Shown here in pieces: positions 37,932 to 47,900 of a stretch of DNA of 64,000 nucleotides (the stretch's first letter is position 1; each line of letters begins with the position of its first letter). The stretch is from Silvania hatchlandensis (lineage in GTDB: Bacteria; Pseudomonadota; Gammaproteobacteria; Enterobacterales; Enterobacteriaceae), in NCBI RefSeq assembly GCF_025564065.1, contig NZ_JAMGZK010000044.1, positions 1-64,000 on the forward strand, given 5' to 3'. Made by a program: the position numbers and the translations under genes. The notes under the pieces were generated by a model. The model saw only the letters and a program-made list of their open reading frames with translations. It was not told where the DNA came from and searched no databases.

Positions 37932-40157
37932 ATGAGTGACAACGGCACGCAGCTGCGCATTCGCGGCAAAGTCCAGGGGGTGGGTTTTCGTCCCTGGGTC
38001 TGGCAACTGGCGCAGCGCCTGGGGCTGAAAGGCGACGTCTGTAACGACGGCGCTGGCGTGGTGGTGCGGCTCGTCGGAGACCATCCGCAATTTACCCCCC
38101 AGCTGGCTGCCGGGTGCCCACCGCTGGCGCGCATCGACGACGTCTGCCAGCAGCCCTGGCACTGGGCGGCGCTGCCGCTGGACTTCACCATTCGCGCCAG
38201 CGGGCAGGGCCAGATGAGTACCCAGGTGGTGCCGGATGCCGCCACCTGCCCGGCGTGTCTGGCAGAGATGAATGATCCCCACGAGCGTCGCTACCGTTAC
38301 CCGTTTATCAACTGCACCCACTGCGGGCCGCGCTTCACCATTATCCGGGCGATGCCCTACGACCGACCGGCCACCACGATGGCCGAATTTACCCTGTGCC
38401 CCGCCTGCGAAGCGGAGTACCGCCACCCCGCCGACCGGCGCTTTCACGCCCAGCCGGTGGCCTGCCCGGACTGCGGGCCGCAGCTGAGCTGGGTGAGCGG
38501 CGAGGCACATCAAGAGAAAGACGCTGCCCTGAATGCCGCCGTGGCGGCGCTGAAAAGCGGTGGGATCGTGGCGATCAAAGGGCTGGGCGGTTTTCACCTC
38601 GCCGTTGACGCCAGCAACCTGCAGGCCGTGAACCGGCTTCGGGAACGCAAGCGCCGCCCGGCGAAACCGCTGGCGGTGATGATCCCCCCGCGTTTGGCAG
38701 ATACTCTGCCCGCTGACGTGCAGGCGCTGCTGCGCTCGACGGCGGCACCGATTGTGCTGGTGGACAAAGGGCTGTTGACCTTCTGCAAGGCCATCGCCCC
38801 GGGGCTGAACGAGGTCGGGGTGATGCTGGCCGCCAACCCGCTCCAGCACCTGCTGATGCAGGATCTGGACTGCCCGCTGGTGATGACCTCCGGCAACCTC
38901 AACGGCTGTCCGCCCGCGCTGACCAACGACCGGGCGATCCAGGATCTGGCCGGGATCGCCGACGGCTGGCTGCTGCATAACCGCGATATCGTCCAGCGGA
39001 TGGACGACTCCGTGCAGCGCGCGAGCGGCGAAATGCTGCGCCGCTCGCGCGGTTTTGTGCCGGATGCGCTGCCGCTGCCGCCCGGTTTTGCGAACGTGCC
39101 GTCGCTGCTGTGTCTTGGCGCGGATCTGAAAAATACCTTCTGCCTGGTGCGCGGCGACCAGGCGGTGCTCAGCCAGCACCTGGGCGATCTGGGCGATGAT
39201 GACGCGCTGGCCCAGTGGCAGCAGGCGCTGACTGCGATTCAGGATCTCTGGCAGTTCACCCCCGAAGGGGTGGTGACCGACGTCCATCCCGGCTACCGCT
39301 CCACCCAGCTCGGGGCGCAGATGCCGTACCCGCAGCATCGGGTGCTGCATCACCATGCCCATGCGGCGGCGTGCCTGGCGGAACACGGCTGGCCACGCGA
39401 TGGCGGCGATGTGATTGCGCTGGTGCTGGACGGGCTAGGGCAGGGCGACAACGGTGAACTGTGGGGCGGGGAGTGCCTGCGGGTGAGCTATCGCAGCTGC
39501 GAACGGCTGGGCGGGCTCCCGGCGGTAGCGCTGCCCGGCGGGGATCTGGCCGCCCGTCAGCCGTGGCGCAACCTGCTGGCCCAGTGGCAGGCGTTTGTAC
39601 CGGAATGGCAGACCCTGCCCGAGGCAAACATACTGGCCGATAAACCCTGGCCGCCGCTGGCCCAGGCGATCGCGCGCGGGGTGAATGCTCCGCTGGCGTC
39701 GTCCGCCGGGCGGCTGTTTGACGCCGTGGCCGCCGCCACGGGCTGCGCCCCTGCGCAGTTGAGCTACGAAGGGGAGGCCGCCTGTCGGCTGGAAGCCCTC
39801 GCCCTGAGCACGCCCCCGGTCCGCCATCCCCTGACCCTGGCGGTCACTCATGACCAGCTGGATATGGCGACCTTCTGGCAGCAGTGGCTGGGCTGGCAGG
39901 CGACCGACGCCGAGCGCGCATGGGCGTTTCACGATGCGCTGGCCACCGGGCTGGCGCGGCTTGCCGCGCAGCACGCCCGCCAGCGCGGTATTTCGACCAT
40001 CGTGTGCAGCGGAGGCGTGCTGCACAACCGCCTGCTGCGCCAGCGCCTGCAGTTCTGGCTTAGTGATTTTAACGTGCTGTTTCCCGAGCGGCTTCCCGCC
40101 GGGGACGGGGCGATTGCGTTTGGGCAGGCAGTGATTGCCGCCGCAACTCTTTCTTAA
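37932..40157 (+). CDS. hypF: Carbamoyltransferase HypF
   Basis: 741 aa (E. coli 750). Makes the carbamoyl group for the cyanide ligands of NiFe hydrogenases, transferred to HypE. An acylphosphatase domain ([14 protein letters not shown], near 12-25) is followed by two zinc-finger pairs (CPACLAE...CTHCGP and CPACEAE...CPDCGP, about 105-180), a YrdC-like domain ([18 protein letters not shown] near 210-228) and a Kae1-like C-terminal part with [14 protein letters not shown] (near 470). Second in E. coli after hydN; here third. Confidence 0.96.
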   Translation: MSDNGTQLRIRGKVQGVGFRPWVWQLAQRLGLKGDVCNDGAGVVVRLVGDHPQFTPQLAAGCPPLARIDDVCQQPWHWAALPLDFTIRASGQGQMSTQVVPDAATCPACLAEMNDPHERRYRYPFINCTHCGPRFTIIRAMPYDRPATTMAEFTLCPACEAEYRHPADRRFHAQPVACPDCGPQLSWVSGEAHQEKDAALNAAVAALKSGGIVAIKGLGGFHLAVDASNLQAVNRLRERKRRPAKPLAVMIPPRLADTLPADVQALLRSTAAPIVLVDKGLLTFCKAIAPGLNEVGVMLAANPLQHLLMQDLDCPLVMTSGNLNGCPPALTNDRAIQDLAGIADGWLLHNRDIVQRMDDSVQRASGEMLRRSRGFVPDALPLPPGFANVPSLLCLGADLKNTFCLVRGDQAVLSQHLGDLGDDDALAQWQQALTAIQDLWQFTPEGVVTDVHPGYRSTQLGAQMPYPQHRVLHHHAHAAACLAEHGWPRDGGDVIALVLDGLGQGDNGELWGGECLRVSYRSCERLGGLPAVALPGGDLAARQPWRNLLAQWQAFVPEWQTLPEANILADKPWPPLAQAIARGVNAPLASSAGRLFDAVAAATGCAPAQLSYEGEAACRLEALALSTPPVRHPLTLAVTHDQLDMATFWQQWLGWQATDAERAWAFHDALATGLARLAAQHARQRGISTIVCSGGVLHNRLLRQRLQFWLSDFNVLFPERLPAGDGAIAFGQAVIAAATLS

Positions 40158-40171
40158 ATCTGGAAATGACG

Positions 40172-41191
40172 ATGAATATGAAATACTTCAACAACCACCC
40201 TAAAGCCATGGCGCTGATGCTTTTGCTTATCGCGGCCAATATCGTTGCCTGGGGAACGGCGTTTTACCTCTTCCACAATACCCCGTCGCTGATGGCGGCG
40301 AGCCTGCTGGCCTGGTGCTACGGCCTGCGCCACGCGGTGGATGCAGACCACATTGCCGCCATTGATAACGTCACTCGCAAGATGATGCAGCAGGGTAAAC
40401 GTCCGTGCGGCGTGGGGGCCTGGTTCTCGCTGGGGCACTCGACCATTGTGGTGCTGGCGTCGATTGCCATCGCCGCCACGGCCACCGCCTTTAGCCGCAA
40501 TATGGAGTGGTTTCATGAAACCGGCGGGATGATCGGCACGGCGGTGTCGGCCTTTTTCCTGCTGGTGATGGCGCTGGTAAACCTGGTTATTCTGCGTGAC
40601 GTCTGGGGTAGCTTTAACAAAATGAAGCGCGGTGAAAGCGTCCCGGACGAGGTGTCGTTTGCGCGCGGTGGGGTGATGAACTGGCTGTTCCGCTCGGCAT
40701 TCCGTCTGGTGACCCGCAGCTGGCACATGTATCTGGTGGGCTTTCTGTTTGGCCTCGGCTTTGACACCGCCACTGAGATCGGGGTGCTGGGGATCTCGGC
40801 GGCCGGTGCCTCGAACGGCATGTCGGTATGGGCGATTCTGGTGTTCCCGCTGCTGTTCACCAGCGGCATGGCGCTGGTCGACACCCTCGACAACCTGATT
40901 ATGGTGGGCGCGTACGGCTGGGCCTTCAACAAGCCGCAGCGCAAGCTCTATTACAATATGACCATTACCGGCACCTCCGTGGTGGTGGCGCTGTTTATCG
41001 GTGGGCTGGAAGCGCTGGGCCTGCTGGCGGATAAGTTTGGCTTCGAAGGCGGGCTGTGGAACGGCGTGGCTGCGCTCAACGACAACCTCGGCAACGCCGG
41101 GTTTATCGTGGTCGGGCTGTTTATCGCCTGCTGGCTGCTGTCCCTGATTAACTACCGCTTCAAAGGCTACGACGCGCTGGTTGTGCGCTAA
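40172..41191 (+). CDS. NiCoT-family nickel permease (HoxN/NixA type)
   Basis: 339 aa from ATG at 40172, preferred because TGGAA lies 6 bases ahead; another ATG is at 40166. Eight transmembrane helices. The family signatures RHAVDADHIAAIDN (near 50-63) and GLGFDTATEI (near 193) are present; their histidine and aspartates bind Ni. It starts 14 bases after hypF, so nickel uptake is transcribed with maturation genes. Cobalt specificity cannot be excluded. Confidence 0.92.
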   Translation: MNMKYFNNHPKAMALMLLLIAANIVAWGTAFYLFHNTPSLMAASLLAWCYGLRHAVDADHIAAIDNVTRKMMQQGKRPCGVGAWFSLGHSTIVVLASIAIAATATAFSRNMEWFHETGGMIGTAVSAFFLLVMALVNLVILRDVWGSFNKMKRGESVPDEVSFARGGVMNWLFRSAFRLVTRSWHMYLVGFLFGLGFDTATEIGVLGISAAGASNGMSVWAILVFPLLFTSGMALVDTLDNLIMVGAYGWAFNKPQRKLYYNMTITGTSVVVALFIGGLEALGLLADKFGFEGGLWNGVAALNDNLGNAGFIVVGLFIACWLLSLINYRFKGYDALVVR

Positions 41192-41205
41192 TCCTGCTCG
41201 ACATC

Positions 41206-41244
41206 GCTGTCCGTTCGTCATGGCATTTTTGACGAACGGACAGC
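41206..41244. promoter_or_regulatory. 15-bp perfect hairpin: terminator of the nickel permease and candidate FhlA site of fdhF
   Basis: GCTGTCCGTTCGTCA (41206-41220) and TGACGAACGGACAGC (41230-41244) are exact inverted copies around a 9-base loop ending TTTT. The CGTCA...TGACG core with CATTTTT inside matches the putative FhlA elements elsewhere. It lies about 65 bases upstream of the -24 element. Confidence 0.65.
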
Positions 41245-41305
41245 GCACTTCTTAGTTCCTGTTGTATTTCCCTTTTATTTCCGGTGGTTAGCTGTTTTTG
41301 GCAGA

Positions 41306-41323
41306 GTGGCATAGTTAATGCAT
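41306..41323 (+). promoter_or_regulatory. sigma54 promoter of fdhF
   Basis: GTGGCATAGTTAATGCAT has GG at 41308-41309 and GC at 41320-41321, ten bases apart, about 40 bases before the fdhF ATG. Confidence 0.88.
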
Positions 41324-41361
41324 AACGGTGCTCACACGATCATTAACGGGAATAATTACCG

Positions 41362-43509
41362 ATGAAGAAAGTCATCACGGTTTGCCCCTATTGCGCATCG
41401 GGTTGCAAAATCAATCTGGTGGTCGATAACGGCAAAGTCGTCAAGGCTGAAGCCGCACAGGGTAAAACCAATCAGGGCGATCTGTGCCTGAAGGGTTACT
41501 ACGGTTGGGATTTTATCAACGACACCAAAATCCTCACCCCGCGCCTGAAATCGCCAATGATCCGTCGCGAGCGCGGCGGCAAGCTGGAGGCCGTCTCCTG
41601 GGGCGAAGCGCTGGATTACGTTGCCGATAAGCTCAGCGCCATCAAGGCCAAACATGGCCCGGATGCGATCATGACCACCGGGTCATCGCGCGGAACCGGG
41701 AACGAAACCAACTATGTGATGCAAAAATTTGCTCGCGCAGCCGTCGGCACTAACAATGTCGACTGCTGCGCACGCGTCTGACACGGCCCATCGGTTGCAG
41801 GTCTGCACCAGTCGGTCGGTAACGGCGCAATGAGTAACTCAATTGTCGGGATTGAAAATGCCGACATGATTTTTGTCTTTGGGTATAACCCGGCGGATTC
41901 GCACCCTATCGTGGCGAATCGGGTGATCAAAGCCAAACGCAAAGGGGCGAAGATTATCGTCTGCGATCCGCGCAAAATTGAAACCGCGCGCATTGCCGAT
42001 ATGCACCTGGCCCTGAAAAACGGCTCCAACATCGCGCTGCTGAATGCGATGGGGCACGTGATTATTGAAGAGGAGCTGTACGACCGGGCGTTTGTCGCCT
42101 CGCGTACGGAAGGCTTCGAAGAGTATCGCAAAATCGTTGAGGGCTACACGCCGGAATCCGTTGAAACCATCACCGGTGTCAGCGCACTGGAGATCCGCCA
42201 GGCCGCGCGGATGTATGCCGCAGCGGAAAGCGCCGCCATTCTGTGGGGCATGGGCGTGACCCAGTTCTACCAGGGCGTCGAAACCGTGCGTTCCCTGACC
42301 AGCCTGGCGCTGCTGACCGGCAACCTTGGCAAACCGTCCGCAGGGGTTAACCCGGTGCGCGGGCAGAACAACGTGCAGGGTGCGTGCGACATGGGTGCGC
42401 TGCCGGATACCTATCCGGGCTATCAGTACATCAACAACCCGGAAAACCGGGCCAAGTTCGCCAAAGCCTGGGGCGTGGCGTCTCTGCCTGCCCATACCGG
42501 GTATCGCATCAGCGAACTGCCTCACCGGGCAGAACACGGCGAAGTGCGTGCGGCGTACATCATGGGGGAAGATCCGCTCCAGACGGATGCGGAACTGTCT
42601 GCCGTGCGTAAGGCGTTTGAAACCCTGGAACTGGTCATCGTGCAGGACATCTTTATGACCAAGACGGCGGCCGCTGCCGATGTGATCCTGCCGTCCACCT
42701 CCTGGGGTGAGCACGAAGGGGTTTACACCGCTGCCGACCGTGGTTTCCAGCGCTTCTTTAAAGCGGTTGAGCCGAAGTGGGATCTGAAAACGGACTGGCA
42801 GATCATCAGCGAGATCTCGACGCGGATGGGCTACCCGATGCGCTACGACAATACCCAGCAAATCTGGGACGAGTTGCGTCATCTGTGTCCGGAATTTTAC
42901 GGTGCTACCTACGAGAAGATGGGCGAGCTGGGCTACATCCAGTGGCCATGCCGGGACGAGTCAGAGGCCGATCAGGGGATGGATTACCTGTTCGAGAAAG
43001 AGTTCTCCACCCCGAACGGGCTGGGGCAGCTGTATACCTGTGACTGGGTCGCGCCAATTGATAAGCTCACCGAGGCGTATCCGCTGGTGCTGTCGACGGT
43101 GCGTGAAGTCGGCCACTACTCGTGTCGCTCGATGACCGGCAACTGTGCGGCGCTGGCCGCGCTGGCCGATGAACCGGGCTATGCGCAGATCAATACCGCT
43201 GATGCACTGCGTCTCGGCATTGAGGATGAAGCGCTGGTGTGGGTCACGTCGCGCAAAGGTAAAGTTATTACCCGTGCGCAGGTGAGCGATCGTCCGAACG
43301 TTGGCGCGGTGTACATGACCTACCAGTGGTGGATTGGGGCCTGTAACGAGCTGGTGACGGAGAACCTGAGTCCGATTACCAAAACGCCGGAGTACAAATA
43401 CTGCGCCGTGCGCGTGGAGCCGATTGCCGACCAGCAGGCTGCGGAACAGTACGTGATTGATGAGTATCACAAGCTGAAAACGCACTTAAAGGAACTGGCG
43501 ATGGGGTGA
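41362..43509 (+). CDS. fdhF: Formate dehydrogenase H, selenocysteine-containing (FdhF)
   Basis: 715 aa read as one gene through an in-frame TGA at 41779-41781 (Sec140; context ARV-U-HGPS). The upstream 139 codons and the downstream frame are continuous. The following bases fold into the bacterial SECIS element. 4Fe-4S ligands are in CPYCASGC (Cys8, Cys11, Cys15) and LCLKG; VRGQNNVQGACD (near 330) is intact. It oxidises formate to CO2 in the FHL complex. In E. coli fdhF is elsewhere on the chromosome; here it has its own sigma54 promoter and FhlA-like hairpin next to the nickel permease. Confidence 0.97.
41779..41820 (+). other. Selenocysteine insertion element (bSECIS) of fdhF
   Basis: Begins with the UGA codon. 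The following 39 bases include GGTTGCAGGTCTGCACC (41793-41809), the apical hairpin with the GGTCT loop bound by SelB, virtually the E. coli fdhF sequence. The Cys paralogue lacks this loop. Confidence 0.95.
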
Positions 43510-43513
43510 GGGA

Positions 43514-43540
43514 GGAGCGGCCCTCAGGGGCTGCTCAGCC
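43514..43540 (+). terminator. Hairpin after fdhF
   Basis: GAGCGGCCC (43515-43523) / GGGCTGCTC (43528-43536), nine pairs with one G-T, loop of four, without a clear T-run. A weak intrinsic terminator. Confidence 0.45.
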
Positions 43541-43567
43541 TTGTACTGTGTTCGCATTTCTGCCGTA

Positions 43568-44245
43568 TCAACGACTGCGCTCCTCTAAATGGTGCAGCAA
43601 GTCATAACTCATCTCTTGTAACTCATTGAACAGTCTTGCTATATGGAAACCATCGCACACGGCATGATGTACCTGAATGGCGAGAGGCAAAAATACTTTT
43701 CCATCTTGTGTGTGGTATTTTCCAAACGTGAACATCGGGGCAAAAAAGTTCTGCATGTTAGCGACGTTGATATTAAAACTGGTAAAACTTACCCAGGGAA
43801 TAGCCGATACGAAAAATACATTTTCCAGCGTTTCTTCTTTAGGCCAATAAGCAAGGTTATTACCATGGCGTGCTACGTCTTCTGAATAAACGGACTGGAA
43901 GTGATGAATATTGCCATCGTACTCACTCCATAATGATGAAAAAGTCTCCGTTTCCTTATGGAAAATTGTATATTGTGGATGGACTTTATTCCATGTAACC
44001 AGCGCATTGTTCTTTATGGCCATACGAAACTCCGCATGCCGGTTTACAATTTTGGACAGAAGAAAAATAATAGTAGGATAAAACTTCCAGCCAAACTCTT
44101 TGATATGTTTTAGCAAGTCGGTGATGTCTATTTGAACAGTTTGGTTGATTGTAGATTGAGCAAACCCCTGAAATACCTCAAAATGCTCCTTTCGTGCCCA
44201 ACTCGATACGTCAACAGGTGTATATTCCTGGGTTATTTTTTTCAT
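43568..44245 (-). CDS. Chloramphenicol acetyltransferase, type A (CatA family)
   Basis: 225 aa. Trimeric cytoplasmic enzyme that acetylates chloramphenicol with acetyl-CoA. The catalytic motif HHAVCDGFH is intact: His194 (general base) and Asp198. It shares [10 protein letters not shown] and [12 protein letters not shown] with Tn9-type CatA as remembered. AT-rich relative to neighbours and flanked by non-mobile genes, with no insertion sequence or integron seen. Ribosome site AAAGGTG. Resistance of the host is an inference; the substrate spectrum can include other acceptors. Confidence 0.9.
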   Translation of the reverse strand: MKKITQEYTPVDVSSWARKEHFEVFQGFAQSTINQTVQIDITDLLKHIKEFGWKFYPTIIFLLSKIVNRHAEFRMAIKNNALVTWNKVHPQYTIFHKETETFSSLWSEYDGNIHHFQSVYSEDVARHGNNLAYWPKEETLENVFFVSAIPWVSFTSFNINVANMQNFFAPMFTFGKYHTQDGKVFLPLAIQVHHAVCDGFHIARLFNELQEMSYDLLHHLEERSR

Positions 44246-44622
44246 TTTTCACCTTTAATTAGCCATCATATATCAGCGGGTAGTCTGCGTTTTTTTGAGT
44301 TGAGCCAAATATGCAGGTCTATCTCTTTGGGTAGCGAACGCATTTGAGAGAGTAGCGCATCATTATACAGGAGGAAAGGAAATGTTAAATCTTGTTAACA
44401 TCGGGCTGTATTGTCCTCTTTTGAACTCTCCTGAAATGACGCCAGGCGACTTTTATGCTGAAAGCAATAAGCAGAATGCCCAGCAAAGCGTGTGATGATG
44501 GCCTGGATTTCGTCTTCGTTGAGTTCACGAGGCACGGGGGGCAGAAAATAATTCACATTAAATTGATTAAATTTTAACCGCGCGTGGTAAGGTGATGTAC
44601 ATTCATTGAAAGGTTAATCATC
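44246..44622. other. Intergenic region between cat and the zinc-ribbon gene, possible gene remnant
   Basis: Contains the cat promoter region near 44246-44340. On the minus strand a 54-codon frame with only a GTG start (44556-44392) encodes NYFLPPVPRELNEDEIQAII and could be a decayed gene; no ribosome site is visible. The rest is AT-rich with nothing recognisable. Confidence 0.3.
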
Positions 44623-44787
44623 ATGTCTATCATCGATTACGCAATGAAGTTCATCGGAGGGGCATCGACGTCCTCCGTTATCTGCCCGCTTTGCGGCTTA
44701 CGTTCATCGCACTCTGCCTCCAAACTTCGCCTTAAGCAGACATTGCTTTGCCCGGGATGTAAGGCCCTGTTTGTCTCAACACGCTAA
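44623..44787 (+). CDS. Small zinc-ribbon protein (YnfU-like)
   Basis: 54 aa. Two CxxC pairs (CPLC at 21-24 and CPGC at 44-47) give a zinc-ribbon knuckle. SIIDYAMKFIGGASTSS precedes it, then LRSSHSASKLRLKQTL links the pairs. AAAGG is 9 bases upstream of the ATG. It resembles the small YnfU-type zinc-binding proteins of enterobacteria. It ends 135 bases before the large glucan synthase gene; whether they share a transcript is unknown. Confidence 0.65.
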   Translation: MSIIDYAMKFIGGASTSSVICPLCGLRSSHSASKLRLKQTLLCPGCKALFVSTR

Positions 44788-44922
44788 TCCCTGACACCCC
44801 GTCACACATAAACCCGGTGTTCTATAATTAAGTCATATTCCAGCAGATGTTAAATCCCTGATGCCTTACGCCATCCTGAGAGAACGTTTCTGAACTGATT
44901 TCGCAACTGCTCCTGCGCGCCA

Positions 44923-47900
44923 ATGTCGCATCTGAGCAACGCTATGAAAATGAACCCCAGGGCGTGGTTTAACCGCTCCCGTATTACGACGAATGCTACC
45001 GGACGCGTCACGTTTCCGGCTAACGATCCCGCAGGTGAAAATAACCTGCGCTCAGAACTGTTTTCGACAGCTCAGATGGAGCGCTACGGCCAAAAACTGG
45101 CGCGTACCCATCGATTATCCCCAGACAAACTGCCTTATTACCTCCTGAAACGGCTCGGCAACAACGAGGCCGCAATCACGCAGAACTGCTACGAAATCAA
45201 TGCGGGAAAAAAAACGAGCATCATGCCCGCCGGGGAGTGGCTGCTGGATAATTACTACCTGATTGAGGAACAAATCCGTATCGTTCGCCAGCACTTACCG
45301 AAAAGTTTCGGCAAGGGGCTTCCGTCGCTGATTTCGCCACAGCACTGTCCACGAATTTACGATATTGCTTCAGAGGCCATCGCCCATGGTGATGGCCGCT
45401 GGGACACTGCCAGCCTGACCAGCTATATCATGGCCTATCAGCAGGTGACCCCTCTGACATTAGGCGAAGTCTGGGCCTTACCGGGTATGTTGCGCCTGGC
45501 GCTGATTGAAAATCTTCGTCGTATCAGTATGGAAGTGGTAAAGGCGCAGCGAGAACGAAATCTGGCAGATACGTGGATAACACGGCTTTTCGAATGTGCA
45601 GAGAGTGCCCCGGCTGATTTAATCATGGTCGTTGCCGACATGGCGCGCTCCCGTCCTCCGTTGAGCAGTGCATTTGTCGCAGAGCTGGTACGGCGCCTGC
45701 AGGGGCATGGCAATGCGTTGTCGTTACCTCTGACCTGGGTTGACCAGTGCCTTGCCGAACAAGGTGTCACAACCGAAGCGCTGATTCATACCTTCAATCA
45801 ACAGCTTGCTGCCAGCCAGCTTTCTGTCAGTAACAGCATCGCCGGGTTGCGTTTACTGAGCGAAACTAACTGGGCTGATTTCGCCGAGACGATAAGCGTC
45901 GTCGAACAGGCATTACGCCATGATCCTGCCGGTATCTATCCCGAAATGCACTTTGATACGCGGGATCATTACCGCCATGTGATTGAGATTCTGGCACGAG
46001 ACAGTGGTTTCAGTGAGCCTGAGGTCGCCAGTCGGGTACTGGCTCTTACCGGGGAAAATGCTCCCGGCACGCCGGAGCATCATATTGGCTATTATCTGGT
46101 CGGCGAAGGACGTCAGCAGCTTGAAATTGATCTGTCGGCTGACACGTCAGCGCTCATTCGTCTGCGGCACAGTTTCAATCGCATATCTCTTCTGTCATGG
46201 CTGGGCAGCCTGGGCCTGTTGACCACGGCCGCAACGGCGGGGATATTGCACGAAACCGCACTACAGGGCGCGGACTGGCTGTTGATTGTTGTGGCATTGC
46301 CTTTGGTTATTGCTCTCAGCCAGTTAGTGAGCGATGTGCTGAGTGAAGCTACCACCCGTTTTCGGGTGCCACGTCCCTTGCCGAGGATGGATTTTTCAGC
46401 CGGTATTCCTGCAGACAGGGCAACGATGGTCGTGATCCCCTGCATGCTGACCAGTCACGAAAGCATCTGCAAACTCCTCACCAGTCTTGAAGTGTGCTGG
46501 CTGGGCAACCAGAACGAAAACCTCTGTTTCGCTCTGCTTACCGATTTTGCTGATGCCGAAAATGAACCTTCACTGGAAAACAGTTCCCTGCTCAGACAGG
46601 CGATCGCCGACACACAGGCGCTTAACCGGCGCTATCCATCCCGCCGTCCCCGCTTTTATCTGCTCCACCGGCAACCTGAATGGAACCCTGCCCAGGGAAC
46701 CTGGATGGGCTATGAACGTAAGCGGGGAAAACTGGCGCTGTTGAACAGCTGGTTGCGCCAGCCTGCGGCGCAATTTGTCAGTGTGGCCGACCTGCCAGCG
46801 GAGCTTTTACCGGGTTACATTAAATATGTCATCACCTTGGACAGTGATACGGTTCTGCCACGCGATACGGTGCATAAACTGGTCGCGACGATGGCGCATC
46901 CGCTCAACAAACCCGAGTATGACCCGATACGCCGCAGGGTGATCAAAGGGTTCGGCATTCTGCAGCCAGGCCTGGCGGAGGAGATGCCCCGCAACGGCCA
47001 GGGGCGTTATGCCGCTATGCGCAGCAGCGCCCCGGGCAATAACCCCTATTCAATGATGTCGTCCGATATCTATCAGGATCTTTTTGGGGAAGGATCGTTC
47101 GTCGGCAAGGGGATTTATGATGTCGATATCTTTGTTGAGGCCACCGCCAACACTTGCCCCGAAAACCTGGTGCTCAGCCATGATTTACTCGAGGGGTGCT
47201 ACGCGCGATCGGGGCTGTTAAGTGAGGTCTTACTCTACGAGCAGTATCCCAATAACTATCTTTCGGATGTCGCACGTCGTACACGCTGGATCCGGGGAGA
47301 CTGGCAACTGTTGAACTGGTTAAAACCACGCGTCAGAAAAGCGGATGGAACCCAGGATAACAATCCCTTGTCCGCGCTCTCTTACTGGAAATTACTTGAT
47401 AATCTGCGTCGCAGCCTGGTCGCACCCTCTTTACTGATGTTGCTCTTTTTCACCCTGCTGTGGGCGCCCAACACCTTTTACTGGCTTGGCGTGCTGGCGC
47501 TGATATGGCTATTGCCTGCCACACTCAGCATCACCTGTGACCTCCTGCATAAACCCCTTCGTCGCCCCCTGAAGCAGCATCTGTTGCGGGTCGCTACTGT
47601 AACGCTGAAGCGCCTGTCGGGTATCGGGCTGAATGTTGCCATACTCCCGCACGAAGCCGGATATTCGATCTATGCGATAGGCGTGACGCTATGGCGTATG
47701 GGGGTAAGCCACCGCAACCTGATTCAGTGGACCTGCCACGGCCCGGACAGCAATCCGGTCAGAATTTCGCCTGGTCGTTTTTATCAGGCGATGTGGCTGA
47801 ACATCGTGGGTGGAGTGGCGCTCACGATGCTGACCGTACATTTTGCACCGCAACTGCTGGCGATCGCTTTGCCGATCACGATGCTATGGTGTCTGGCTCC

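Noticed and set aside
36486..39386. 966-codon open frame on the minus strand
   Set aside because: It is antisense to the formate dehydrogenase paralogue and hypF. GC-rich codon use leaves few stops in the opposite strand; the translation is His/Arg/Ala/Gly-rich without any family likeness.
40154..41248. 364-codon minus-strand frame over the nickel permease
   Set aside because: Antisense shadow; the plus-strand protein has clear NiCoT signatures.
41779..41781. TGA inside fdhF as a nonsense mutation splitting the gene
   Set aside because: It is at the conserved Sec140 codon, followed by an intact SECIS hairpin, and the frame continues with conserved sequence.
44392..44556. 54-codon minus-strand frame with GTG start as a true gene
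   Set aside because: No ribosome site and no recognised family. Kept only as a possible remnant in the intergenic note.
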